A stretch of DNA of 8,750 bases from JAGLSB01 sp023135955 (GTDB taxonomy: Bacteria; Bacteroidota; Bacteroidia; Bacteroidales; GCA-2748055). This document shows positions 1 through 5,916 of the stretch, one piece after another; positions within the stretch are counted from its first letter, which is position 1, and each line of letters starts with the position of its first letter. The stretch lies in contig DAOVIO010000163.1 of the NCBI GenBank assembly GCA_030673645.1, forward strand, positions 1 through 8,750, in the 5' to 3' direction. The notes under the pieces were generated by a model. That model searched no databases. It worked only from the letters and a program-made list of their open reading frames with translations, and was not told the origin of the DNA. Both the position numbers and the translations under genes were made by a program.

Positions 1-887
1 CCCATGTTAAATCCGGTTTCAAGAGCTCGATGTTCCTCATCGAATTGTGCTGCATAACCTGCAGTGCCATCATCGGTAGTAAATACTACAATGGTATTAT
101 TGCTCAGCCCTTCTTGCTCAAGGGTAGTCATTAGTCTGCCCATGTTTTCATCCAGGTTAGTAATCATCCCATAATAGATAGCTTGCTTTTTAACATGACC
201 TTTTTCTTCAAATGGTTTTGAGTACTCCTCACTAACTATTGCCGGAAGATGAGCAATATTGGGAGCAAGGTAAATCATAAAAGGATCTTTTTTAGCCTTA
301 CATTCTTTAATATAACGAATTGTTTCATTGAAAAAGACATCGGTACAATATCCTTCATATTTTGTTGGAACGCCATTATGGTAGTAGGTGTCATCGAAAT
401 AATCATTACCCCAATAATCAGAAACCTGGCTAATACCACCGGTTCCAAATCTGACAACTTCATCAAATCCCTGGTCCGCTGGTCTGAATGGCCATACATC
501 TCCCAAATGCCATTTCCCGAATTGTCCCGTTTTATAGCCATTTTCATTAAACACTTCCGCAATGGTAATTTCTTCAGTAGGCATATGACTACGTCCAACG
601 CTTGTTCTCCAGGCTCCGGTCCTTAAAGGATATTTACCTGTCATTAAAGCTGCACGGGAAGGAGTGCACATGGTAGCCTGATGAAAATTGGTCAGGCTTA
701 CAGCATCGTTAGCAAACTTATCAATTTCAGGAGTTTTCAGCCATGGGTTTCCTTTGATACCAAGATTATTGCCCTGATCATCAGTCATAATTACTATAAC
801 ATTGGGCTTTTCATCCTGTGCAAATAATTTTTGGGTTGGATGCCAAATAATGGGCGTTAATAAAAATAGGACGGGTAGTTTTTTCAT
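1..887 (-). CDS. Exported S1-family sulfatase, C-terminus beyond the left edge
   Basis: This is my own translation from the ATG at 887 down to position 1: 295 full codons, open at the edge. Residues 1-23 form a signal peptide ending near LFAQ. The sulfatase fold then reads in order. TDDQG holds metal ligands D36 and D37. MCTPSRAALMTG at 73-84 is the maturation signature, with C74 (to become formylglycine) and R78. GKWHL holds K125 and H127. IAH contains H213, and TTDDG contains D272 and D273. Family knowledge: such enzymes hydrolyse sulfate esters in the periplasm or at the surface after Cys is converted to formylglycine. The start overlaps the stop of the upstream sulfatase by 4 bp (ATGA), so the two are probably translated together. 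D273 stands where Asn is more usual among the calcium ligands. The last third, including the Lys that normally follows DNG, is missing only because the window ends. The substrate cannot be read from this part. Family assignment is firm; subfamily is not. Confidence 0.93.
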   Translation of the reverse strand, partial: MKKLPVLFLLTPIIWHPTQKLFAQDEKPNVIVIMTDDQGNNLGIKGNPWLKTPEIDKFANDAVSLTNFHQATMCTPSRAALMTGKYPLRTGAWRTSVGRSHMPTEEITIAEVFNENGYKTGQFGKWHLGDVWPFRPADQGFDEVVRFGTGGISQVSDYWGNDYFDDTYYHNGVPTKYEGYCTDVFFNETIRYIKECKAKKDPFMIYLAPNIAHLPAIVSEEYSKPFEEKGHVKKQAIYYGMITNLDENMGRLMTTLEQEGLSNNTIVVFTTDDGTAGYAAQFDEEHRALETGFNM

Positions 888-2518
888 AATAATAATTTTT
901 TTCTTGATTTTGCAAACTGATTTTTCGAAGTCCTCCATTCCTTGTTCTCAAATTTAACTCGGGCTTCGCGAGAAATTTGCTCAGCTTTTTTGCGATCTTC
1001 GGCAGAATAATCCCAGTACTCATCAATAACCGAATTTACATGTTCATTAATAATTGAGGTGTCAACACCTATCTCTTTTCTATATTCCATAAACTGATGT
1101 TTTAAATCGACAACAATTTTCTGATAAGCTGCATCATCATATACATTGTTCATCTCAAATGGATCCTTTTCCAAATCGTAAAGTTCCCAGGCTGCAGGAG
1201 TTTGTATATTTGTTTGTCCTCTATAGTTAACCCCATGAAATAGTATTAGCCTGTACTGTTTGGTCCGCATAGCTATGTGTCCCGGATTATAGTGCCCACC
1301 TAAATGTGAATAATATTGATAATAAGCTTTATCTTTCCATCCTTCAGGCTCTTCACCTGATTTCAGAATTGGCAAAACCGATACTCCATTCATATATTCC
1401 GGGGTTTTTACTCCGGCAAAATCCAGCATAGTAGGTGCAAAATCAATATTTTCAACAATAGCATCTGATTTCCCTGATTTTATTTTTTTGGGATAATGAA
1501 TTATAAAAGGCATACGCATTGCTTCTTCGTACCCCATGCGTTTATCAATTTTATCATGTTCGCCCAGAAAGAATCCCTGATCGCCGGCATAAATAATTAC
1601 AGTATTCTCGTACTGTCCGGTCTCTTTTAGATAATCGAGAACACGTTTTATATTATCATCAACCCCTTTTACACATCGCAAATACCGTTTTAAATACTCC
1701 TGATAGGCAGCACCCAGTACATCATCACCTGCATCCTCTTTTGTTACATACCTCCGATAACCATTTTCAGGATGACGGCCACCTACTGAGCTGCTAATAT
1801 AATTTTCCAGCTCGTTATCAACACCAAAAGTTGCAATGGAACCATTCCCTCTGCTTCTCAAACTCGGTGGCTCGGGTATCTGAACATCAGCCAGAAATGT
1901 ATTATACCTTTCAGCATTTTGAAATCCCCCATGTGGGGCCTTAAAGTGCATATTAATAAAAAATGGTTTATTCTTGCTTTTTCTTTCTGAGATCCATTTA
2001 ATAGTTGATGATGCAATAACATCAGTGGAGTGACCAGTATATTTCACTATTTCATCCTTTCCCTTCACACGAAATTCCGGATTATTGTATTTTCCCTGTT
2101 TTGGCAATACCTGGAAATAATCAAAGGCTGCCGGCTTTGAAATTAAATGCCACTTACCAACTATAGCAGTTTCATAACCAGCTTTTCGCATCTCTAGTGC
2201 CAGGTATTGTTTAGCGGAATCCAAGGGATTGTTATTTCCAACAATGCTATTAATATGAGAATATTGTCCGGTCAGTATTGTTCCACGGCTAGGCGTACAA
2301 ATAGCATTATTGCAAAAGGTATTTTCAAATATTACTCCCTCATTAGCCAATTTATCGATGGTGGGAGTAGAATTTAGTTCAGCCAGATGACTACCATATG
2401 CACCAATAGCAGTTGTTGTATGGTCATCCGCCATTATATAAAGAATATTAGGTTTCTGCTGAGAATAACTTAAAGAGCTTGTAATTAATGAGGTAATTAA
2501 AATACTTATTTTCTTCAT
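884..2518 (-). CDS. Exported S1-family sulfatase, complete
   Basis: A 544-residue protein, a normal length for this family. Residues 1-19 are a type I signal peptide with a cut near SYS/QQ; no lipobox cysteine follows. Catalytic landmarks: MADDH with metal ligands D31 and D32; CTPSRGTILTG at 74-84 with C74 (formylglycine site) and R78; GKWHL with K122 and H124; KAPHGG with H196; YAGDQGFFLGEH at 310-321 with D313 and Q314; DKR with K326. The C-terminal subdomain holds WELYDLEKDPFE near 444-455, typical of sulfatases with the DUF4976-type tail. The GDQG...GEH...DKR layout resembles the group with GlcNAc-6-sulfatases and related exo-sulfatases, but I cannot fix the subfamily or substrate. The stop TGA shares bases with the next gene's ATG, so this is the first gene of a two-sulfatase unit. 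A -7 box lies about 30 bp upstream. The last 40 residues are Lys-rich and look dispensable. Confidence 0.96.
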   Translation of the reverse strand: MKKISILITSLITSSLSYSQQKPNILYIMADDHTTTAIGAYGSHLAELNSTPTIDKLANEGVIFENTFCNNAICTPSRGTILTGQYSHINSIVGNNNPLDSAKQYLALEMRKAGYETAIVGKWHLISKPAAFDYFQVLPKQGKYNNPEFRVKGKDEIVKYTGHSTDVIASSTIKWISERKSKNKPFFINMHFKAPHGGFQNAERYNTFLADVQIPEPPSLRSRGNGSIATFGVDNELENYISSSVGGRHPENGYRRYVTKEDAGDDVLGAAYQEYLKRYLRCVKGVDDNIKRVLDYLKETGQYENTVIIYAGDQGFFLGEHDKIDKRMGYEEAMRMPFIIHYPKKIKSGKSDAIVENIDFAPTMLDFAGVKTPEYMNGVSVLPILKSGEEPEGWKDKAYYQYYSHLGGHYNPGHIAMRTKQYRLILFHGVNYRGQTNIQTPAAWELYDLEKDPFEMNNVYDDAAYQKIVVDLKHQFMEYRKEIGVDTSIINEHVNSVIDEYWDYSAEDRKKAEQISREARVKFENKEWRTSKNQFAKSRKKLLL

Positions 2519-2547
2519 TTATTAGATTATAGTTTACAATTTAGTGG

Positions 2548-2555
2548 CAAATGTA
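2548..2555 (-). promoter_or_regulatory. Putative -7 box of the two-sulfatase operon
   Basis: On the minus strand this reads TACATTTG, a full match to the Bacteroidota -7 consensus TAnnTTTG. It lies 29 bp upstream of the sulfatase ATG, giving a leader of roughly 20-25 nt. No TTG is found at the expected 19-21 bp further upstream; that place holds TTCCTCC. The promoter is therefore half-supported and may depend on an activator. An A8 run separates the box from AATAC and the IS relic. Confidence 0.45.
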
Positions 2556-2592
2556 AAAAAAATAGCAATAATACGGAGGAAGGTTTGTGTCG

Positions 2593-2634
2593 TTCTGAAA
2601 ATAGGGTTACAAATACTGTAAACCTATTTCAGAA
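2593..2634. repeat. Near-perfect inverted repeat, probable back-to-back IS3-type ends
   Basis: The left arm, 2593-2611, is TTCTGAAAATAGGGTTACA. The right arm, 2617-2634, is TGTAAACCTATTTCAGAA. The reverse complement of the right arm matches the left with one mismatch and one 1-base gap. The spacer is AATAC (2612-2616). The left arm ends in CA and the right begins with TG. IS3-family right ends finish in CA-3' and left ends start with 5'-TG, so the two arms read as a right end abutting a left end. The right arm stops 2 bp before the ATG of an IS3-like orfA relic. No T-run follows, so a terminator is a poor explanation. Confidence 0.65.
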
Positions 2635-2636
2635 AT

Positions 2637-2817
2637 ATGGAAAAAAAAGCAGTATTATTCAGAGAACTACAAACGAAAGGTAGTCCATGAATATTTAAGT
2701 AGTGATGTGACTATGATTACATTACTTAAAAAATATTCTATCAAAGGTAGTAGTATAAATTGGATGCGTAAATTTGGATTGGATAATTTGTCCATTAAAA
2801 GCGAGTTCAATATCTAA
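2637..2817 (+). pseudogene. IS3-type transposase orfA fragment, frameshifted
   Basis: From 2650 the frame reads QYYSENYKRKVVHEYLSS, later LLKKYSIKGSS and NWMRKFG. This is the pattern of the IS3 orfA (HTH_Tnp_1) N-terminal helix-turn-helix, in which a YS..FKRKVV stretch is followed by a KYGI.G...NW.RK-like stretch. The natural start, ATG at 2637, is one base out of frame with this reading. The A8 run at 2641-2648 would have to be A7 to give MEKKQYYSENYKRKVV. As it stands, the ATG frame stops after 17 codons. The piece ends at TAA 2815-2817, about 60 codons long against roughly 90-120 in intact orfA genes. It is broken by both frameshift and 3' truncation. Confidence 0.65.
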
Positions 2818-2907
2818 GATATCAACATGGGTTTCCTGTATATCTACAGCATAATTTGGACAGATTGGTATAAATATTATGAGATAGAATTGGCTTCACC
2901 GAGCTAA
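2818..2907 (+). pseudogene. Possible orfB (DDE transposase) scrap
   Basis: In the same frame right after the orfA stop, the codons read DINMGFLYIYSIIWTDWYKY and on to ELASPS before TAA at 2905-2907. IS3 orfB proteins carry a segment like TDITYI...GF.YL.AIIDWYSRY....ELS around the first catalytic Asp. The resemblance is clear (GFLY, II, DWY, Y, EL) but needs a small insertion and a frame slip to align fully. About 150 codons expected between orfA and this point are absent, implying an internal deletion. This is pattern recognition only; a random match cannot be excluded. Confidence 0.4.
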
Positions 2908-3066
2908 AGGTTCTTAAATTGATAATCAATATAAGTTCATAAGATGAATAAAAAAATTATCCTGAAAGTTTACCAGGAAAAAGAGTATTGCTTGAAAAAG
3001 AATGAAATACGAACATACAAGAATTAGTAGTGGCTTATCGATTTTGTGAATAAATATTAGATTTAT
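2908..3066. other. AT-rich intergenic stretch with no supported gene
   Basis: The only open frame is a 28-codon one from ATG 2944 that has no recognisable motif. Stops occur in every frame. The 2961-2975 piece may be a decayed IS end. The stretch is most simply IS debris and spacer ahead of the promoter at 3067. Confidence 0.5.
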
Positions 3067-3098
3067 TTTGCTTTTGTATTGATTGAAAAATATATTTG
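3067..3098 (+). promoter_or_regulatory. Bacteroidota -33/-7 promoter of the FISUMP gene
   Basis: TTTG at 3067-3070 is followed by exactly 20 bp and then TATATTTG at 3091-3098, matching the TTTG-N19-21-TAnnTTTG arrangement of the primary sigma factor in this phylum. Transcription should start around 3102-3106, leaving a leader of about 25 nt before ATG 3129. This excludes the in-frame TTG at 3096 as a start, because it lies inside the -7 box. A small inverted repeat, TTGTT-GATT-AACAA (3096-3109), covers the expected start site and could be an operator. Confidence 0.7.
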
Positions 3099-3128
3099 TT
3101 GATTAACAACTTAAATATTGAATGCTAT

Positions 3129-3935
3129 ATGTCAATAAAATGCAAATTGGGGATACACCATTGGGATGGATGTATCTGTACCTTATGTAATAAAATAAGG
3201 TCAACATCGCATGATACAAAGGAAGACTGCGAAAAATGTTCAAAATGCGGTACGGAATTTATAAATCAACATGATTGGAGACAAAATTGTGAAAAATGTT
3301 CAATATGTGGCAAAACAAGGGAACATGGGCATTCGTGGCGGGATAACTGCGAAAAATGCTTCAAATGTGGTCAAGTTAGAAATGGCAAGCATAAGATAAT
3401 CAAGGGAGTTTGCACAATTTGTGGACATGGTATTTTTGAAGATGATGATAAAAATCATTATCAAATCATAAGAATTGGTGACCATATCCTGATGGCCGAA
3501 AATTATGCTAAAAAACCAGTTTCTGGTAATTTTTGGTTGTATGAGAATGAAAATGAAAATACAAATTTGAATAAATACGGATATCTATATGATTTTGAAA
3601 CAGCGATAAATATGGCTCCGAAAGGCTGGCACTTACCATCAAAAGGAGAATTGGAAGCCGTGTTGAATTCAACAGGGGAAGGTTCTCAAAATAGTTATAA
3701 GAATCTAAAAGTCGGAGGACACAGTGGTTTTGAAGCTATTTTTGCTGGCTGGAGGTCAAAGTTTGGAAATTTTATTGGTGAAAATGCCAGCGCTCATTTT
3801 TGGAGCAGCACACAAGAAGGAGAAAAAAAGGCATGGCAATTCAAAATTTTAGCCCATGATCATGAAGCAAGTTTCGAAGAAAGTGAAATTTCTCTTGGTT
3901 TAAGTGTACGGTACTTTAAAGATAAGGAGAAATAG
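3129..3935 (+). CDS. Cys/His-repeat protein with C-terminal FISUMP domain, cytosolic
   Basis: A 268-residue protein, starting at ATG 3129 (MSIKCKLGIHHW) as decided by the promoter position. Residues 1-100 are Cys-rich. Three units repeat at an exact 20-residue period with CEKCxxCG cores: C34/C37/C40, C54/C57/C60 and C74/C77/C80. His recurs at 28, 48, 68 and 88. Partial units flank them (C15/C17/C20 and C95/C98). This looks like a row of small zinc-binding ribbons, though metal binding is inferred. Residues about 112-264 form a FISUMP domain (Fib_succ_major, TIGR02145-like): IGDHILMAEN, YGYLYDFETAINMAPKGWHL, FWSSTQE, AWQFK and LGLSVRY. FISUMP domains are usual in exported or lipid-anchored Bacteroidota and Fibrobacter proteins, yet no signal peptide, lipobox or membrane segment is seen here. 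The function is unknown. It is a single gene, convergent with the fucosidase and preceded by an IS relic, so it need not belong to the glycan pathway. Confidence 0.88.
   Translation: MSIKCKLGIHHWDGCICTLCNKIRSTSHDTKEDCEKCSKCGTEFINQHDWRQNCEKCSICGKTREHGHSWRDNCEKCFKCGQVRNGKHKIIKGVCTICGHGIFEDDDKNHYQIIRIGDHILMAENYAKKPVSGNFWLYENENENTNLNKYGYLYDFETAINMAPKGWHLPSKGELEAVLNSTGEGSQNSYKNLKVGGHSGFEAIFAGWRSKFGNFIGENASAHFWSSTQEGEKKAWQFKILAHDHEASFEESEISLGLSVRYFKDKEK
3213..3392 (+). repeat. Three tandem 60-bp coding repeats
   Basis: Units 3213-3272, 3273-3332 and 3333-3392 each encode 20 residues. The core TG(C/T)GAAAAATG recurs at 3228, 3288 and 3348, exactly 60 bp apart. Third-base differences (TGC/TGT, GGT/GGC) and varied linkers show the copies have diverged under protein-level constraint on Cys, Gly and His. 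Slippage or recombination here could change unit number between strains. Confidence 0.85.
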
Positions 3936-4037
3936 TTTCTGCCGCAGCTTTATAAGTCATCAAGGAAAGATTTGATAATAGTGGTATTGTGCTTCCATTC
4001 CCTTACCTTACAATAATTTAAAGTGGTAAAGAAATGA

Positions 4038-5660
4038 TTATGTTTGATCAGGTATTACTGAATTCGTACCGGAATTTTCCCGTTGTTCCAGTTTCCCTTT
4101 CACACTAAGCTTGAAAACGAGTGCAACATAATTTGGCAAAGTATCAGGGAGATTGATATGAAGGCCTTCATTATCTCTTGTGAATTTCACCTCTCCATGG
4201 CCAATTAGTTCAATTTTTTCAATGATATTTTGATCTGATATATCAATATCTTTACTTAGTGATTTTATCAACACTTTTCTATCTGGCGAAATTCCCAGGA
4301 CTGTGGCATATAGAATATTGTTCTTAGTTGTAAACCTGACATCCTCATGATTAAAATAATCAGTATTAGGTTGAATGGCTCTTGAAACCCTTCCGTCAAC
4401 AGGATTAGTTTCTGTGAAAAACAGATCTTCAAGATGTCCTTCGCCATAAATTTTCCACGGACGGGTACCGTAGATTGCCTCGCCATTTTGTTTTAGCCAT
4501 TTACCAATTCCCAGTAAAAGTTCTTCCTGCTCAGGATCAAAAGTCCCGTCAGGACGAGGATTCAATGAAAGAAGGAGACCGCCATTTCTTGAGACAAGAT
4601 CTACAAGACGGATAATTACATCTTCTGATTTTTTATATTCAAGATTCTTATCCCATTGCCAATCGCACCATCCCACAGCACTTGGGGTATCGTCTTCCCA
4701 TGGCCAATCGACGTAAGATGGTCTTTTCGCGCCATTTTCATAACTGTATACGCCAAAGTTTTTGCCGAAATTTCCTTTATTATGAACACTAACTTCTTTA
4801 TTATTCTTGATGCCATTGTTGAAAAAGTGGGCCAGAATTTCTTCCGTGTCATATTTACCGCCGCCGCCGTCAAACCACAATACATCAGGTGAATATTTGT
4901 CAATAAATTCTAAAGTAAGTGCTTTACGGTTTTTTGTAAACCTTTCCAATCCACCCATAAACCAATAATAATTGTAGTAATCAGAATTTAATAAGTCAGC
5001 GTTTCTATAATAAGGATCAGCAAGTAATTTCGTTTCAATTTCAGAAAAATGTTTTATGGTTCTGCCGTGATGGAATGACGCAATTGTTTTTATACCTCTC
5101 TTTTTAAGTTCCTGGAATAATTCTCCGTTCAAATCACGCCCAGGGCCTGTTTTTCCAGCACATAAATCAGTTATTTCACTATCCCACATGCAATATCCAT
5201 CATGATGAACTGCACACATACCGGCATATTTTGCGCCTGATTTTTCAATTAAATCTACCCAGTATTTTGCGTCAAAATTTGATGCTGTAAATTTCCTGGA
5301 CAGATCTTTATATCCAACTCCTTCTTCAATTTTACCTATATTCTTCTCAAACAACTGATGCTGTTCGTGCCCGGTATTCGTGGAATAAAAGCCTCTATAT
5401 CCGGTAATATAGTAATTACCCCAATTTGCTATTTTATAATCCCACTCTCCGGTTTGGGAATAAACACCCCAATGGGCGTAAATGCCAAATTTTGCATCCT
5501 CTGCCCATTTGGGAACTTCATGTTGACGCAAAGAATCCCAGTTAGCTTCATAGAATATTTTTGAACTTGAAGGACCATCTTCTACCTGTCCCAAGGCTTC
5601 AATAACCCCTAATAATATTACAGCAAATGATATAATAATTTTATGAAATGTCGGCTTCAT
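4038..5660 (-). CDS. Exported GH29 alpha-L-fucosidase
   Basis: A 540-residue protein from ATG 5660. An in-frame ATG ten codons upstream would put a polar stretch before the signal peptide, so the 5660 start, giving MKPTFHKIIISFAVILLG, is preferred. Signal peptide 1-25, ending near ALGQ. The catalytic TIM barrel spans about 35-400. Landmarks are KFGIYAHWG with H63 and W64; VHHDGYCMWDS with H152 and H153; SFHHGR near 195-200; and DVLWFDGGGG with D264 as the likely nucleophile. A NGGLLLSLNPRPDGTF stretch (359-374) and IGKWLKQNGEAIYGTRPW (385-402) close the domain, as in other GH29 enzymes. Residues about 410-520 should be the C-terminal beta-sandwich. The acid/base Glu varies in this family and I do not assign it. 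The enzyme releases alpha-L-fucose with retention, here in the periplasm. It is alone on its strand between the FISUMP gene and the divergent sulfatase. The substrate may be a fucan or another fucosylated glycan. Confidence 0.95.
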   Translation of the reverse strand: MKPTFHKIIISFAVILLGVIEALGQVEDGPSSSKIFYEANWDSLRQHEVPKWAEDAKFGIYAHWGVYSQTGEWDYKIANWGNYYITGYRGFYSTNTGHEQHQLFEKNIGKIEEGVGYKDLSRKFTASNFDAKYWVDLIEKSGAKYAGMCAVHHDGYCMWDSEITDLCAGKTGPGRDLNGELFQELKKRGIKTIASFHHGRTIKHFSEIETKLLADPYYRNADLLNSDYYNYYWFMGGLERFTKNRKALTLEFIDKYSPDVLWFDGGGGKYDTEEILAHFFNNGIKNNKEVSVHNKGNFGKNFGVYSYENGAKRPSYVDWPWEDDTPSAVGWCDWQWDKNLEYKKSEDVIIRLVDLVSRNGGLLLSLNPRPDGTFDPEQEELLLGIGKWLKQNGEAIYGTRPWKIYGEGHLEDLFFTETNPVDGRVSRAIQPNTDYFNHEDVRFTTKNNILYATVLGISPDRKVLIKSLSKDIDISDQNIIEKIELIGHGEVKFTRDNEGLHINLPDTLPNYVALVFKLSVKGKLEQRENSGTNSVIPDQT

Positions 5661-5829
5661 ATTGTTAATATTTTTAGTTTTGAATGGCACTGCTTTAACT
5701 TCAACAAGATTGTTTAAAGTCTAATTCAATTGGGCAGATTTTGTTATAAAGTTAATAGGTTTTTTTTAAGTTTAGCTTATAAACAGGTGATTGAAGACCG
5801 GTATGCAAGAATCTTTAATTGAAAAAAAG
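5661..5829. other. Divergent intergenic region, fucosidase side
   Basis: This AT-rich half of the 256-bp divergent region precedes the fucosidase. The best -7 candidate on the minus strand is TAACTTTA (5747-5754), seven of eight consensus positions, but it lacks a TTG at the right distance, so I do not call a promoter. No copy of the CTATTC repeat found on the other side is visible here. No small gene is supported. Confidence 0.4.
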
Positions 5830-5881
5830 CTATTCTGAACAATAATTACACTATTCTGGTCGATTTAAAACTATTCATGAC
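5830..5881 (+). promoter_or_regulatory. Three CTATTC direct repeats, probable activator site
   Basis: CTATTCTGAAC (5830-5840), CTATTCTGGTC (5851-5861) and CTATTCATGAC (5871-5881) start 21 and 20 bp apart, about two helical turns. All three end in C at position 11. The third copy lies where a -33 element would be for the -7 box at 5893, and that promoter has no TTG there. This layout fits a transcription activator, for example an AraC-type DNA-binding domain of the kind found in hybrid two-component regulators of glycan loci. The repeat is seen directly; the regulator is inferred. Confidence 0.55.
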
Positions 5882-5892
5882 TCCTTCTCTAT

Positions 5893-5900
5893 TATCTTTG
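5893..5900 (+). promoter_or_regulatory. -7 box of the sulfatase/BNR gene pair
   Basis: TATCTTTG matches TAnnTTTG fully and ends 16 bp before ATG 5917, so the leader would be only about 10-13 nt. No -33 TTG is present at 19-21 bp; the third CTATTC repeat occupies that place, which suggests a promoter that needs an activator. Confidence 0.5.
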
Positions 5901-5916
5901 GATAAAAATCCAATCA

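Larger units (their letters stand above)
2593..2907 (+). mobile_element. Decayed IS3-family insertion sequence relic
   Basis: This stretch joins the inverted-repeat ends, an orfA-like helix-turn-helix piece and an orfB-like DDE-domain scrap, all in plus-strand order. A full IS3 element is about 1.2-1.5 kb; this one is about 315 bp, so most of orfB and the orfA leucine zipper are lost. No clear right end remains. CCTGAAAGTTTACCA at 2961-2975 is a gapped partial match to the terminal repeat and may be its remnant. The element cannot move by itself. Placement in IS3 rests on protein motifs and TG/CA ends, not on a database match. Confidence 0.6.

Noticed and set aside
249..626. Open frame of 125 codons on the plus strand
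   Set aside because: It is antisense to the partial sulfatase, whose motifs are clear; the product has no recognisable features.
2961..2975. CCTGAAAGTTTACCA as the right end of the IS
   Set aside because: It resembles the terminal repeat only with a 3-base gap and one extra base; too weak to define the element's edge.
2944..3030. 28-codon open frame between the IS relic and the FISUMP promoter
   Set aside because: Short, Lys-rich by base composition, with no promoter or motif; probably chance.
3096..3128. Upstream TTG start that would add 11 residues to the FISUMP protein
   Set aside because: The TTG overlaps the last bases of a full -7 box (3091-3098), so it would not be in the transcript; ATG 3129 gives a good N-terminus.
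3540..3570. GAAAATGAAAAT micro-repeat in the FISUMP gene
   Set aside because: It is a short Glu-Asn codon run in a linker, common in AT-rich genes, with no sign of wider repeat structure.
3994..4030. Possible bidirectional terminator between the convergent FISUMP and fucosidase genes
   Set aside because: The only stem (CTTACC with GGTAAAG) is about 5 bp with a bulge and a long loop and has no T-run.
4656..4892. Plus-strand open frame within the fucosidase
   Set aside because: It lies antisense to conserved GH29 catalytic sequence and has no motif or promoter.
5661..5690. Longer fucosidase start at 5690
   Set aside because: It adds ten polar residues before an otherwise normal signal peptide, which begins at ATG 5660.
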